From Tenacibaculum todarodis (GTDB lineage Bacteria > Bacteroidota > Bacteroidia > Flavobacteriales > Flavobacteriaceae): a DNA stretch of 64,000 bases. Below the pieces are notes generated by a model, which was given only the letters and a program-made list of their open reading frames with translations, was not told the DNA's origin and did not search any database. Positions 34,055-42,816 of this stretch are shown in pieces. Numbering within the stretch: the first letter of the stretch is position 1; each line of letters opens with the position of its first letter. The stretch lies in NCBI RefSeq assembly GCF_001889045.1, contig NZ_CP018155.1, positions 186,001 through 250,000 of the forward strand. Reading direction: 5' to 3'. The position numbers and the translations under genes were made by a program.

Positions 34055-36859
34055 TTATAGTAATCCTCTTCTGATATAGTTGTAAATTCTGTCAAAACTT
34101 GTGGTGATAACAAAACGTATTTTACTGCTATAATTGTCATTTAGCTGAAATCCTTCGTTTGTATAAACCGGAAGATAGAATTCAAAAATATTAGGAATAA
34201 AATTGAGTCGGACTCCGTTTTCATAGAAAAAACGTGGATTTTGATTCCTGTTTTTAAGCATTGCAGCATCATTGTAGACTTCTAGCCAGTTCCAAATACC
34301 GATACTAGTGTTTACAGAAGTTGCTAATTGGTTAGCAAAAACATCTTGATTAAAATTCGATTTAAAACCTCCGTCTGCAACCACAAATTGCTGACTAAAT
34401 AAACCAGAACTTTCTGATCTTCCAAATAGGTTTTGTTCAAATAAATAATCTGATCCTCGGTTTAATCCAAAGCTAAAATAGTCTCCTTTAGATTTGTTGT
34501 TAAGAAATATTCCTCCAAAAAAGCGAAGTTCAAAATTTTGATTTCTATTAAACTCTTTTCTGTAACGAACGTCTGTTGAGAACTTTGTAAAGTTATTTCC
34601 GAATTCAGCATTTAAAGCATATTGAAAACGTTTTACAACATTAGGTTTGCTATTTACATATCTAACATTAAAAATTGTGTACTTATCTCTTTCCGAAATT
34701 TGTAAGCTATCTGGAATATCTTTGTTAATGTAAACTAAACGAGTAAGTAAAAATTTTGTACCAACATCTCGTAAACTATTCCTTTTAAATTGAATGTTTA
34801 CAAATGGAGAAAATTTGTTATAACCTAATTCAGGAGCGTAATGAAAGTTGCTGCCGCTAACGCCATATTTAATTTTGTAAATTTTATCACTTTTAAAAAA
34901 ATGATTGTAACCTAGCGCATAACCACCAGTTAAATTTTTACTTTTTGTACTGTAATTTGGAGTTAAACTAAACTCAAAGTTATGAGCTAAAACTGGTTTG
35001 TTGTTTAGATTTATACCTAAAATTAATCCATCATATAGGTTGTATCTTATGTTTGGACTATAAAAAAGTTGATTGTAATAAGGGTCTCCAACATCTTTAT
35101 AGAGTCTAAACTGAAAAGGTTTGTGTAGTAAACTGTTGTTTGTTTTTCTAAAGTTATCTAACGAATTATATTCAGGATATAATTGCTCATAATTTAAGGC
35201 TAGTTTGTCAAACCCGTTTTTAGGAATTGTTATAGTTTTAGTAGAATCTACTCCAGTTATCCATTTTTTAAATTTAATTTTTTTGTCTTTTACGCCGTAT
35301 AAAGCAACGGGCGCAGTCATTTCTCTTTTGTTTTTTATGGTGATTCTTAAAGAATCTTCAGTTTGTACAACTTTCTTTATTTTATAATCTATTTTTTTGT
35401 CTGTTGAAATATAATCTCCAAAAAACCAATCAAGATTTTTATCAGTTTTTGAGGTTAATATTTTTTCAAATTGAAGACTATTTGTTGGTTTTAATTGATT
35501 TTTAGCATAGAATTCTTTGAATGAATTTTTTAAAATACTATCTCCAACAAAATCTTGTAAATACCTAAAACCTAAACCGGATTTATACTTACTAACTACT
35601 TTTCTGTTGAAATTAGATAGAGAATCTGCTCTAACATTTAAAGCTTGGTCAAAGAATTTACGAGCACTAAATTGATACACAAATTGATATTTATCATTCT
35701 GTTTTAATTTTGAAATGTTGTAACTTTTTATTCCCCAGTATTTAGAATACTTCCCTAGAATGGTAATATCTGGATAATATTTTTTCACATATTCCATCAT
35801 TAAAAAAGTTTGAATACCGTCTTTTAACCAGTAATCTTTTCTTTTATTGAATAGTAAAACGTCGTCTAAATATTTAATTGTTAGCGAGTTGAAAAAACGC
35901 ATTTCCCATCTAAAATTTTCAGGAAACGGTTTTAGCCATTTTGGTAAACCATAAATATCATGCAAAGAGTTTTTTCCAACCGAATTTCTATCAATAAATA
36001 TTTCTTTATTAGGATATTTCCCAAGAAAATCTTCAATAAAATTCAGTTCTCTGTCAACAATATCTGTGGCAACTCTTGGGTCTAAAAAATCTTCTAATAA
36101 ATCCGTTTTTACTAAAGTTTTTTTAGTTTTTAACGTAGTAAATTTATTGATACTATCTATACTTATAATTACATCTTTGGTGTTGTTTCCTGTAAAATTA
36201 GTTGTCGTTTGGTTGTTTTTAAGAGTGTTTTTTAAATTACTTTCTATAAAATAAGGCTTAGGAGCAGAAATGTTAATATTATAATTTGCAATGTTCATAT
36301 ACAAATCATCCAAGTTTAAATTACTCATGGTTTGCCAACCATTTTCATAAACCACAGGAGTTAAATACCAATAACGTAAATGAAAACCAGTTTTGGTTTT
36401 TCCGTATCTGGTAAATTTTGCATCAGGTATTTTAACAGTATAATTTGCCGTAATTACAATGCTGTCATTGGGTTTTAAAGAAGTGTTTAAATCAATTTTA
36501 AGAATATCTTGATGGTTTATAACTTCATTGTATTCTACTTTCTGGTAGTTTACTAGAAGATTATGAATAGTAGTAGAACCTTTTTCTTTATCCTTTGAAA
36601 AATAAAATGTGTTTTTATAGTCTTCTAAAAAGCGTTTTGCTAGCGGAGTGTTATTATTTGCTAAGCTATTTGCCCAGTTGTGTAAATATATATTGTTAAG
36701 TGTAGTGTTTGTTTTGTTGTGGAATGTAATTTCTTGAACAACACGCAACTTGTCTGAATTGTCTAGTAAGTGAGCATCAATTTTTATCGCGTTTGTTTGC
36801 GATAACAGTATTTTACAACTGAATAATAAAAGAATAAGGAGTGCTTTCTTAAAATTCAT
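34055..36859 (-). CDS. M1-like pseudo-aminopeptidase with C-terminal barrel-like region
   Basis: 934 residues from ATG 36859, which gives a signal peptide (FKKALLILLLFSCKILLSQ); the ATG at 36892 sits in a terminator hairpin. The N-terminal ~500 residues follow the gluzincin aminopeptidase plan: beta-sandwich with HLRYWYLTPVVYENGW, then a thermolysin-like helix pair ending WLKDGIQTFLMMEYVKKYYP. Where HExxH should be, the sequence reads NSLTI (324-328), and the WLxEG Glu is Asp347, so no zinc ligand is kept. Residues ~590-934 are alternating strands with aromatic girdles, ending FDRIYNYIRRGLL, like an outer-membrane beta barrel. Probably a surface-exposed binding or scaffolding protein; function unknown. 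Confidence 0.75.
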   Translation of the reverse strand: MNFKKALLILLLFSCKILLSQTNAIKIDAHLLDNSDKLRVVQEITFHNKTNTTLNNIYLHNWANSLANNNTPLAKRFLEDYKNTFYFSKDKEKGSTTIHNLLVNYQKVEYNEVINHQDILKIDLNTSLKPNDSIVITANYTVKIPDAKFTRYGKTKTGFHLRYWYLTPVVYENGWQTMSNLNLDDLYMNIANYNINISAPKPYFIESNLKNTLKNNQTTTNFTGNNTKDVIISIDSINKFTTLKTKKTLVKTDLLEDFLDPRVATDIVDRELNFIEDFLGKYPNKEIFIDRNSVGKNSLHDIYGLPKWLKPFPENFRWEMRFFNSLTIKYLDDVLLFNKRKDYWLKDGIQTFLMMEYVKKYYPDITILGKYSKYWGIKSYNISKLKQNDKYQFVYQFSARKFFDQALNVRADSLSNFNRKVVSKYKSGLGFRYLQDFVGDSILKNSFKEFYAKNQLKPTNSLQFEKILTSKTDKNLDWFFGDYISTDKKIDYKIKKVVQTEDSLRITIKNKREMTAPVALYGVKDKKIKFKKWITGVDSTKTITIPKNGFDKLALNYEQLYPEYNSLDNFRKTNNSLLHKPFQFRLYKDVGDPYYNQLFYSPNIRYNLYDGLILGINLNNKPVLAHNFEFSLTPNYSTKSKNLTGGYALGYNHFFKSDKIYKIKYGVSGSNFHYAPELGYNKFSPFVNIQFKRNSLRDVGTKFLLTRLVYINKDIPDSLQISERDKYTIFNVRYVNSKPNVVKRFQYALNAEFGNNFTKFSTDVRYRKEFNRNQNFELRFFGGIFLNNKSKGDYFSFGLNRGSDYLFEQNLFGRSESSGLFSQQFVVADGGFKSNFNQDVFANQLATSVNTSIGIWNWLEVYNDAAMLKNRNQNPRFFYENGVRLNFIPNIFEFYLPVYTNEGFQLNDNYSSKIRFVITTSFDRIYNYIRRGLL

Positions 36860-36867
36860 ATGGAAAC

Positions 36868-36902
36868 AAAAAACTCGTTGCACAATGTACAACGAGTTTT
36901 TT
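36868..36902 (-). terminator. terminator of the LOG gene
   Basis: AAAAAACTCGTTG and CAACGAGTTTTTT around a nine-base loop, 16 bases after the LOG stop on the minus strand and only nine bases before the M1-like ATG. The downstream gene's promoter must overlap it, or the gene depends on read-through. Confidence 0.85.
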
Positions 36903-36918
36903 AGATAATTTATTATTT

Positions 36919-37626
36919 TTAGAAATTTGGCTTTAATTGATATTTAGCGTAGAAATTATTTAAATGTTCTACAGCTTCATCTGCAGTGTCTACAACTCTA
37001 AATAAGTTTAAATCTTTTTCACTAATATTTCCTTCTTCTAAAAGTGTGTTTTTAATCCAATCTAACAAACCACCCCAGAATTTTTTTCCAACTAAAACAA
37101 TTGGGAAACGTCCAATTTTATTAGTTTGAATTAAAGTAATTGCTTCAAATAGTTCATCCATTGTTCCAAAACCTCCAGGCATTACAATAAAACCTTGTGA
37201 GTATTTTACAAACATTACTTTTCTTACAAAGAAGTAATCGAAGTCTAAACTTTTTCCTTGGTCAATCCATGGGTTGTCATGTTGTTCAAAAGGCAATTCT
37301 ATATTTAATCCAACAGAAACACCTTTTCCTCTATGTGCACCTTTATTACCAGCTTCCATAATTCCAGGCCCGCCACCAGTAATAACACCAAAACCGTTTT
37401 GGGTTAATTTAAAAGCAACTTCTTCTGCTAATTTATAATATGGGTGATCTGGTTTTGTACGTGCAGATCCAAAAATTGAAACACAAGGTCCAATTTTACT
37501 TAAGCGTTCGTATCCTTCAACAAACTCAGCCATAATTTTAAATATAGCCCAAGAATCATTTGTTTTTATTTCGTTCCAAGTCTTTGTTTGTAATTTTTCT
37601 TTTATTTTTCTGTCTTCTTGCGTCAT
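36919..37626 (-). CDS. LOG family nucleotide hydrolase (TIGR00730)
   Basis: 235 residues. Rossmann-like LOG protein, a family that releases free base from cytokinin-type or other nucleoside monophosphates and is often mislabelled lysine decarboxylase. The two defining motifs are present: GGGPGIMEAGNKGA and PGGFGTMDE (PGGxGTxxE). The N-terminal SIFGSARTKPDHPYYK is typical of the group. Normal length, soluble. It lies 45 bases from the uvrA stop on the same strand and may be co-transcribed with uvrA; it has its own terminator. Confidence 0.9.
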   Translation of the reverse strand: MTQEDRKIKEKLQTKTWNEIKTNDSWAIFKIMAEFVEGYERLSKIGPCVSIFGSARTKPDHPYYKLAEEVAFKLTQNGFGVITGGGPGIMEAGNKGAHRGKGVSVGLNIELPFEQHDNPWIDQGKSLDFDYFFVRKVMFVKYSQGFIVMPGGFGTMDELFEAITLIQTNKIGRFPIVLVGKKFWGGLLDWIKNTLLEEGNISEKDLNLFRVVDTADEAVEHLNNFYAKYQLKPNF

Positions 37627-37671
37627 AATTATCCTTTTAAATTTAATATTTCTTGCATAAAAGCAAGCCTG

Positions 37672-40497
37672 CTAAAGTAATTCTTTTTTCAAAAACTCGG
37701 CAGTATAACTTGTTTTATGTTTTGCAACTTGTTCTGGTGTGCCAGATGTTAATACTTTTCCGCCATTTTTTCCGCCTTCCATACCAATGTCAATAATATA
37801 ATCGGCAAGTTTAATAACGTCCATATTATGCTCAATAATAAGTACTGTATTTCCTTTGTTGGCTAACTTATTTAACACTTCCATAAGAACACGAATATCT
37901 TCGAAATGAAGTCCAGTTGTAGGTTCGTCTAAGATATAAAATGTATTTCCGGTGTCTCTTTTAGATAATTCTGAAGCCAATTTTATTCGTTGTGCTTCTC
38001 CACCAGAAAGCGTGGTTGATTGTTGTCCAAGTGTTATATAACCTAAACCAACATCTTTAATGGTTTTTAGTTTTCTGAATATCTTTGGTATATGTTCAAA
38101 GAAATCTGTAGCATCTTCAATAGTCATATTTAAGATATCAGAAATTGATTTTCCTTTGTATCTAATTTCTAGCGTTTCTCTGTTAAAACGTTTTCCTTGA
38201 CAAGTTTCACATTCTACTTGAACATCAGGTAAAAAATTCATTTCAATAACACGAACTCCGCCACCTTGACAAGTTTCACAACGACCTCCTTTTACATTAA
38301 AGGAGAATCTTCCTGGTTTATAACCACGAATTGCTGCTTCAGGTATTTTAGCAAATAAACTTCTAATTTCTCCAAAAGTTCCTGTGTAGGTTGCAGGATT
38401 GGAACGAGGCGTTCTTCCAATTGGAGATTGGTCAATGTCAATTACTTTATCAATATGTTCTATACCTGTTATTTTTTTATACGGCATTGGTTTTTTAACA
38501 CCTCTATAAATATGTGCGTTAAGTATTGGATATAAAGTCTCGTTGATTAAAGTCGATTTTCCACTTCCAGAAACTCCAGTAACGCAAATCATTTTTCCGA
38601 GCGGAAATTCAACCGAAACATTTTTTAAATTATTTCCAGTAGCCCCAGAAAGTTTAATGGTTTTGCCGTTTCCTTTTCTTCTTTCCTTCGGAACTTCAAT
38701 TTGCTTTCGTTTCGATAAATAATCTGCTGTTAATGTTTTCTCTTTCTTTATTTCATCAAACGTTCCTTGACTTACAATTTCACCACCATGTCTTCCTGCG
38801 CCAGGACCAATATCAAAGACAAAGTCGGCACTTTTAATCATATCTTCATCGTGTTCAACTACTAAAACTGAATTTCCAATATCACGCAATTTCACTAAAG
38901 AATCAATCAATTTTTGATTGTCGCGTTGGTGTAAACCAATGCTTGGTTCATCTAAAATGTATAAAACACCAACTAATTGAGAGCCAATTTGAGTTGCCAA
39001 ACGAATACGTTGTGCTTCTCCTCCAGAAAGTGATTTTGAAGTTCTATCTAAGGTTAAATAATCTAAACCAACATCTACTAAAAACTGAATACGAGTTCTT
39101 ATTTCCTTTAGGATTTCAGCAGCAATTGTAAGTTGTTTTTCTGATAAGTTTTTTTCAATGTTTTTGAACCAATTAGCCAATTCAGTAACATCCATTTGTG
39201 CTAAATCACTGATGTTTTTATCTGTAATTTTAAAATGAAGTGCTTCTATTTTAAGTCTTTTTCCTCCGCAGGTAGAACAAGAAACTTCATCCATAAAACC
39301 TTTAGCCCAACGTTTAATTGTGGTGCTTTCGGCATTTTTATATTGATTTTCAATGAAAGAAATAATTCCTTCAAAGTCAATTTCATAATTTTTAGTTACA
39401 CCAGCAGCTTTGGCAGAAATTTTAAAAGTTTCTTTTCCTCCGTTTAAAATAATTTCTTTTGCTTCCTTCGGAATTTTAGAAATAGGGTCGGTTAATTTAA
39501 ATTTATAACGTTCTGCAATATTTTCAAGTTGCTTAAAAATCCAACTTCCTTTTTGTTCTCCTAACGGAACAATTCCTCCGTTTTTAATAGAAATTGAAGT
39601 ATCTGGAATTACTTTTTGTTGGTTGATTTCATTTGTAATTCCTAAACCATTACAGCTTTGGCAAGCTCCTTTTGGAGAATTGAATGAAAACGTATTTGGT
39701 TCTGGATTTGGATAGGCAATTCCTGAAGTTGGACACATTAGCTCACGGCTAAAATAACGTGGTTTTTCAGCATCAACATCAATAACCATTAAAATATTAT
39801 TACCAGAATATAAGGCGGTTTTTATGGTTTCTTCTAATCTTTTTTCAGCAGATTCATTAACAACCAATCTATCTATAACTACTTCTATATCGTGTGTTTT
39901 GTAACGATCTAGTTTCATTCCTTTTTCAATCTCTTTTATTTCTCCATCTACACGAACACGCACAAAACCTTGTTTAGAAATCTGCTCGAAAAGCTCACGA
40001 TAATGTCCTTTTCTTGATTTTACTAAAGGAGCTAAGACGGCAATTCTTTTTCCGTCAAAATCTTTTAAAATTAAGTCTCTAATTTGCTCATCGGCATAAC
40101 TCACCATTTTTTCACCAGTATTATATGAGTAAGCATCGGCAGCTCTTGCAAATAATAAACGAAGGAAATCGTAAATTTCTGTAATGGTACCAACGGTAGA
40201 ACGCGGGCTTTTATTAGTAGTCTTTTGTTCTATGGAAATAACGGGCGAAAGCCCATCAATTTTATCAACATCTGGTCTTTCTAATCCACCTAAAAATTGA
40301 CGCGCATAGGCGGAAAAGGTTTCAATATAACGTCTTTGACCTTCAGCATAAATGGTGTCAAAAGCTAAAGAAGATTTACCGCTTCCGCTTAAACCAGTAA
40401 TTACAACCAGTTTTTCTCTCGGAATTTTAACGTCAATATTTTTTAAGTTATGAGCTCTTGCTCCATAAACTTCTATAAATTCTTGCTCTTTAGCCAT
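37672..40497 (-). CDS. uvrA: excinuclease ABC subunit A
   Basis: 941 residues from ATG 40497 (MAKEQEFIEVYGARAHNLKN), rather than the longer ORF start at 40560, which adds an unrelated 21-residue leader. DNA damage sensor of nucleotide-excision repair with two ABC modules: Walker A GLSGSGKSS and GVSGSGKST, signature LSGGEAQRIRLA twice, Walker B LDEPSIGLH and LDEPTTGLH. The second zinc finger CETCQGGG..CETCQGKR is complete. The first reads CPTSG..ACQSC, with Ser in place of one Cys, so it may not bind zinc; this may be a lineage feature. Divergent from the PspC-like gene. Confidence 0.96.
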   Translation of the reverse strand: MAKEQEFIEVYGARAHNLKNIDVKIPREKLVVITGLSGSGKSSLAFDTIYAEGQRRYIETFSAYARQFLGGLERPDVDKIDGLSPVISIEQKTTNKSPRSTVGTITEIYDFLRLLFARAADAYSYNTGEKMVSYADEQIRDLILKDFDGKRIAVLAPLVKSRKGHYRELFEQISKQGFVRVRVDGEIKEIEKGMKLDRYKTHDIEVVIDRLVVNESAEKRLEETIKTALYSGNNILMVIDVDAEKPRYFSRELMCPTSGIAYPNPEPNTFSFNSPKGACQSCNGLGITNEINQQKVIPDTSISIKNGGIVPLGEQKGSWIFKQLENIAERYKFKLTDPISKIPKEAKEIILNGGKETFKISAKAAGVTKNYEIDFEGIISFIENQYKNAESTTIKRWAKGFMDEVSCSTCGGKRLKIEALHFKITDKNISDLAQMDVTELANWFKNIEKNLSEKQLTIAAEILKEIRTRIQFLVDVGLDYLTLDRTSKSLSGGEAQRIRLATQIGSQLVGVLYILDEPSIGLHQRDNQKLIDSLVKLRDIGNSVLVVEHDEDMIKSADFVFDIGPGAGRHGGEIVSQGTFDEIKKEKTLTADYLSKRKQIEVPKERRKGNGKTIKLSGATGNNLKNVSVEFPLGKMICVTGVSGSGKSTLINETLYPILNAHIYRGVKKPMPYKKITGIEHIDKVIDIDQSPIGRTPRSNPATYTGTFGEIRSLFAKIPEAAIRGYKPGRFSFNVKGGRCETCQGGGVRVIEMNFLPDVQVECETCQGKRFNRETLEIRYKGKSISDILNMTIEDATDFFEHIPKIFRKLKTIKDVGLGYITLGQQSTTLSGGEAQRIKLASELSKRDTGNTFYILDEPTTGLHFEDIRVLMEVLNKLANKGNTVLIIEHNMDVIKLADYIIDIGMEGGKNGGKVLTSGTPEQVAKHKTSYTAEFLKKELL

Positions 40498-40606
40498 TGG
40501 TGTTTTTTGGAAAAAAGCAAAGTTACCAATTTGATTTGAGTTTTGGTTTGTATGTTGCAAACAAATCAGTTGAAAATAGTATCTTGCAGTTATAATAAAA
40601 GTATTG

Positions 40607-40831
40607 ATGGGAGTAAATTCAGTAAGACATTTTTTTGAAAAACACGGATTTGGTGTTTTTTCTCGATTTGCAGATAAATTGGGTATGCGTGCAAAAAATG
40701 TACGAATATTCTTTATCTACATCTCTTTTGTAACCGTTGGTTTGTCTTTTGGTTTGTACTTAACGTTGGCTTTTTTATTGAAATTAAAAGATATGATTTA
40801 CACTAAAAGAAGTTCAGTTTTCGATTTATGA
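40607..40831 (+). CDS. PspC-like small membrane protein
   Basis: 74 residues from ATG 40607 (a TTG three bases upstream is possible). N-terminal FFEKHGFGVFSRFADKLGMRAKNVRIFFIYISFVTVG is a minimal PspC-type domain: an amphipathic helix-turn then one or two membrane helices, ending FLLKLKDMIYTKR. PspC proteins sense envelope stress in enterobacteria; the short Bacteroidota version has no proven role. Its stop overlaps the potassium channel ATG by four bases, so the two are probably co-translated. Divergent promoter shared with uvrA. Confidence 0.78.
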   Translation: MGVNSVRHFFEKHGFGVFSRFADKLGMRAKNVRIFFIYISFVTVGLSFGLYLTLAFLLKLKDMIYTKRSSVFDL

Positions 40832-41829
40832 ATAAAATATTCGAATCTAAATTATACCGCGCTTTAACACTCTTTTTTATAATAATATTATTGGGTGTTT
40901 TTGGTTTTATGGTAATTTCTGGTTATGGTTTTATAGATGCGCTATACATGACTGTAATTACAATATCAACTGTTGGTTTTAGTGAAGTACATCCGTTTAC
41001 AGATGCAGATAAAATTTTTGCAGTATTCTTAATTTTAACAAGTGTGCTTGTAGTTGGTTATACAATTTCATCATTTTCAGAATATTTAATTACAGGACAA
41101 TTATTTGAACATTTTAAACATAAAAAAGTGGAGAAAAAAATAGCAAAACTTAATGGACACACTATTGTTTGTGGTTATGGTAGAAACGGAAAACAAGCTA
41201 TTGCAAAGCTTAAAAATTATAATAAAGAGTTTGTTGTTGTTGAAAAAAATCAAACACTTATTAAGAAATTAGATGCTGAAGGAGTTTTAAATATCCAAGG
41301 AGATGCAACTACAGATGAAACCATGTTGCGTGCAGGTATAGATAAAGCTTCCAATTTAATTACGGCTTTACCTTCGGACGCAGATAACTTATTTGTGGTG
41401 TTAACAGCAAGTCAATTAAATAAAGAATGTAAAATTATAAGTAGAGCTTCTAAAGAATCATCCTCAAGTAAACTTAAAATTGCTGGAGCAGAAAATGTAA
41501 TTATGCCTGATAAGTTAGGTGGAGCACACATGGCATCTTTGGTGGTAACACCTGATGTTATAGAATTTGTAGATCAGTTAACCATTTCGGGAGAAACTAC
41601 TACAAATTTAGAGGAAATTGATGTAAATAACCTTCCAGAAAAGTATATTGGTAAAACTATTTTAGATTTAGACTTGCGTAAGAAAACTGGTTGTACAGTA
41701 ATTGGCTTTAAAACACCAAGTAAAGAATATATAATTAACCCAGAAGCAAACACGGAGTTAGTTTTAGATTCTAATTTAATTATTTTAGGACGTCCAGAAC
41801 AGATTACAAAACTTAGAGAATTGTTTTAA
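40828..41829 (+). CDS. potassium channel with TrkA-N (RCK) domain
   Basis: 333 residues. Two membrane helices (residues ~10-30 and 70-88) flank a pore helix and selectivity filter TISTVGFSE (TVGF for the usual TVGYG/TVGFG). A cytoplasmic RCK domain follows: GHTIVCGYGRNGKQAI Rossmann start, GDATTDETMLRAGIDKA, then a C-terminal TrkA-C-like domain with IGKTILDLDLRKKTGCTVIG. This MthK-like layout makes a tetrameric, ligand-gated K+ channel. The start overlaps the PspC-like gene and the stop overlaps the next gene by one base (TAATG). Confidence 0.92.
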   Translation: MNKIFESKLYRALTLFFIIILLGVFGFMVISGYGFIDALYMTVITISTVGFSEVHPFTDADKIFAVFLILTSVLVVGYTISSFSEYLITGQLFEHFKHKKVEKKIAKLNGHTIVCGYGRNGKQAIAKLKNYNKEFVVVEKNQTLIKKLDAEGVLNIQGDATTDETMLRAGIDKASNLITALPSDADNLFVVLTASQLNKECKIISRASKESSSSKLKIAGAENVIMPDKLGGAHMASLVVTPDVIEFVDQLTISGETTTNLEEIDVNNLPEKYIGKTILDLDLRKKTGCTVIGFKTPSKEYIINPEANTELVLDSNLIILGRPEQITKLRELF

Positions 41830-42725
41830 TGATAAAAGTACTCATCACAGGAAGTAACGGTTTATTAGGGCAAACACTGTTAAAACAGTTGTTAGATACA
41901 CGTTGTAATGTTATTGCAATTTCTAAAGGTAAAAATAGATTTCCTACGGAAGATGGATATCATTATTTTGGAATTGATATAACAAATACAGACTTATTAT
42001 TAAACACAATAAAAGCTGTAAAACCACATTTTATTATTAATGCAGCAGGAGTTACAAATGTAGATTTTTGTGAAGATAATAAAGAATTGTGCGATGCTGT
42101 AAATGTAGAAGCAGTAAAACATTTAGTAGCTGTTACTAAAGAATTAAATGCGCATTTAATACATATCTCAACCGATTTTATTTTTGACGGAACAAAAGGA
42201 AATTATAAGGAAACTGATATTCCTAACCCAGTTAACTACTACGGAAAATCAAAATTATTAGCTGAAGAAGCAATTGTAAACTCAACTATAGATTATACTA
42301 TTTTACGTACTATTTTAGTTTTTGGTAAAGTAGCAAAAATGAATAAAGGAAACCTTGTTTTATGGCTAAAAGAAAAGTTAGAAGACAAAGATGAAGTTAC
42401 TATAGTTGATGATCAATATAGAATGCCAACCTATGTAGAAGAGTTAGCAAGGGCATGTTTGTTAGCAATGCAAGAAGAAGCTAAAGGAATCTTTAATATT
42501 TCATCTAACAAGCTATTGAGTATTTATGAAATGGCACAACAAATTACTGAGGTGTTTGAGTTAGATAAAAACTTGATAAAACCCATTTCTACGGCAACTT
42601 TAAATCAAAAAGCAAGAAGACCACCAAAAACAGGTTTTAATTTAGATAAATCTATTAGGGTTCTTGGTTTTCAGTCAAAATCTTTTAAAGAAAACTTGCA
42701 AAAATTTAAAGAAAACCTAACGTAA
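41829..42725 (+). CDS. RmlD-like NAD(P)-dependent sugar reductase (extended SDR)
   Basis: 298 residues. Nucleotide-binding GSNGLLGQTLLKQL at 8-21, NAAGVTNVDFCEDNKELCDAVN typical of RmlD substrate-domain entry, STDFIFDG, and the catalytic YYGKSKLLAE (YxxxK). The family reduces dTDP-4-keto-rhamnose or acts on related nucleotide sugars; some members are methionine adenosyltransferase-beta-like. No rmlABC genes are adjacent, so rhamnose is not assured. Translationally coupled to the potassium channel, which is an odd partner. Confidence 0.85.
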   Translation: MIKVLITGSNGLLGQTLLKQLLDTRCNVIAISKGKNRFPTEDGYHYFGIDITNTDLLLNTIKAVKPHFIINAAGVTNVDFCEDNKELCDAVNVEAVKHLVAVTKELNAHLIHISTDFIFDGTKGNYKETDIPNPVNYYGKSKLLAEEAIVNSTIDYTILRTILVFGKVAKMNKGNLVLWLKEKLEDKDEVTIVDDQYRMPTYVEELARACLLAMQEEAKGIFNISSNKLLSIYEMAQQITEVFELDKNLIKPISTATLNQKARRPPKTGFNLDKSIRVLGFQSKSFKENLQKFKENLT

Positions 42726-42816
42726 ATTTCATATTTAACGCTCAAAACTTGTCAAAAGTGCAATTTTTTATGATATTGCGAGCTACTAATTCAAAAACTA
42801 ACACAATAATTATATT

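Noticed and set aside
36860..36892. Earlier ATG for the M1-like protein
   Set aside because: It lies in the LOG terminator hairpin and would mask the signal peptide.
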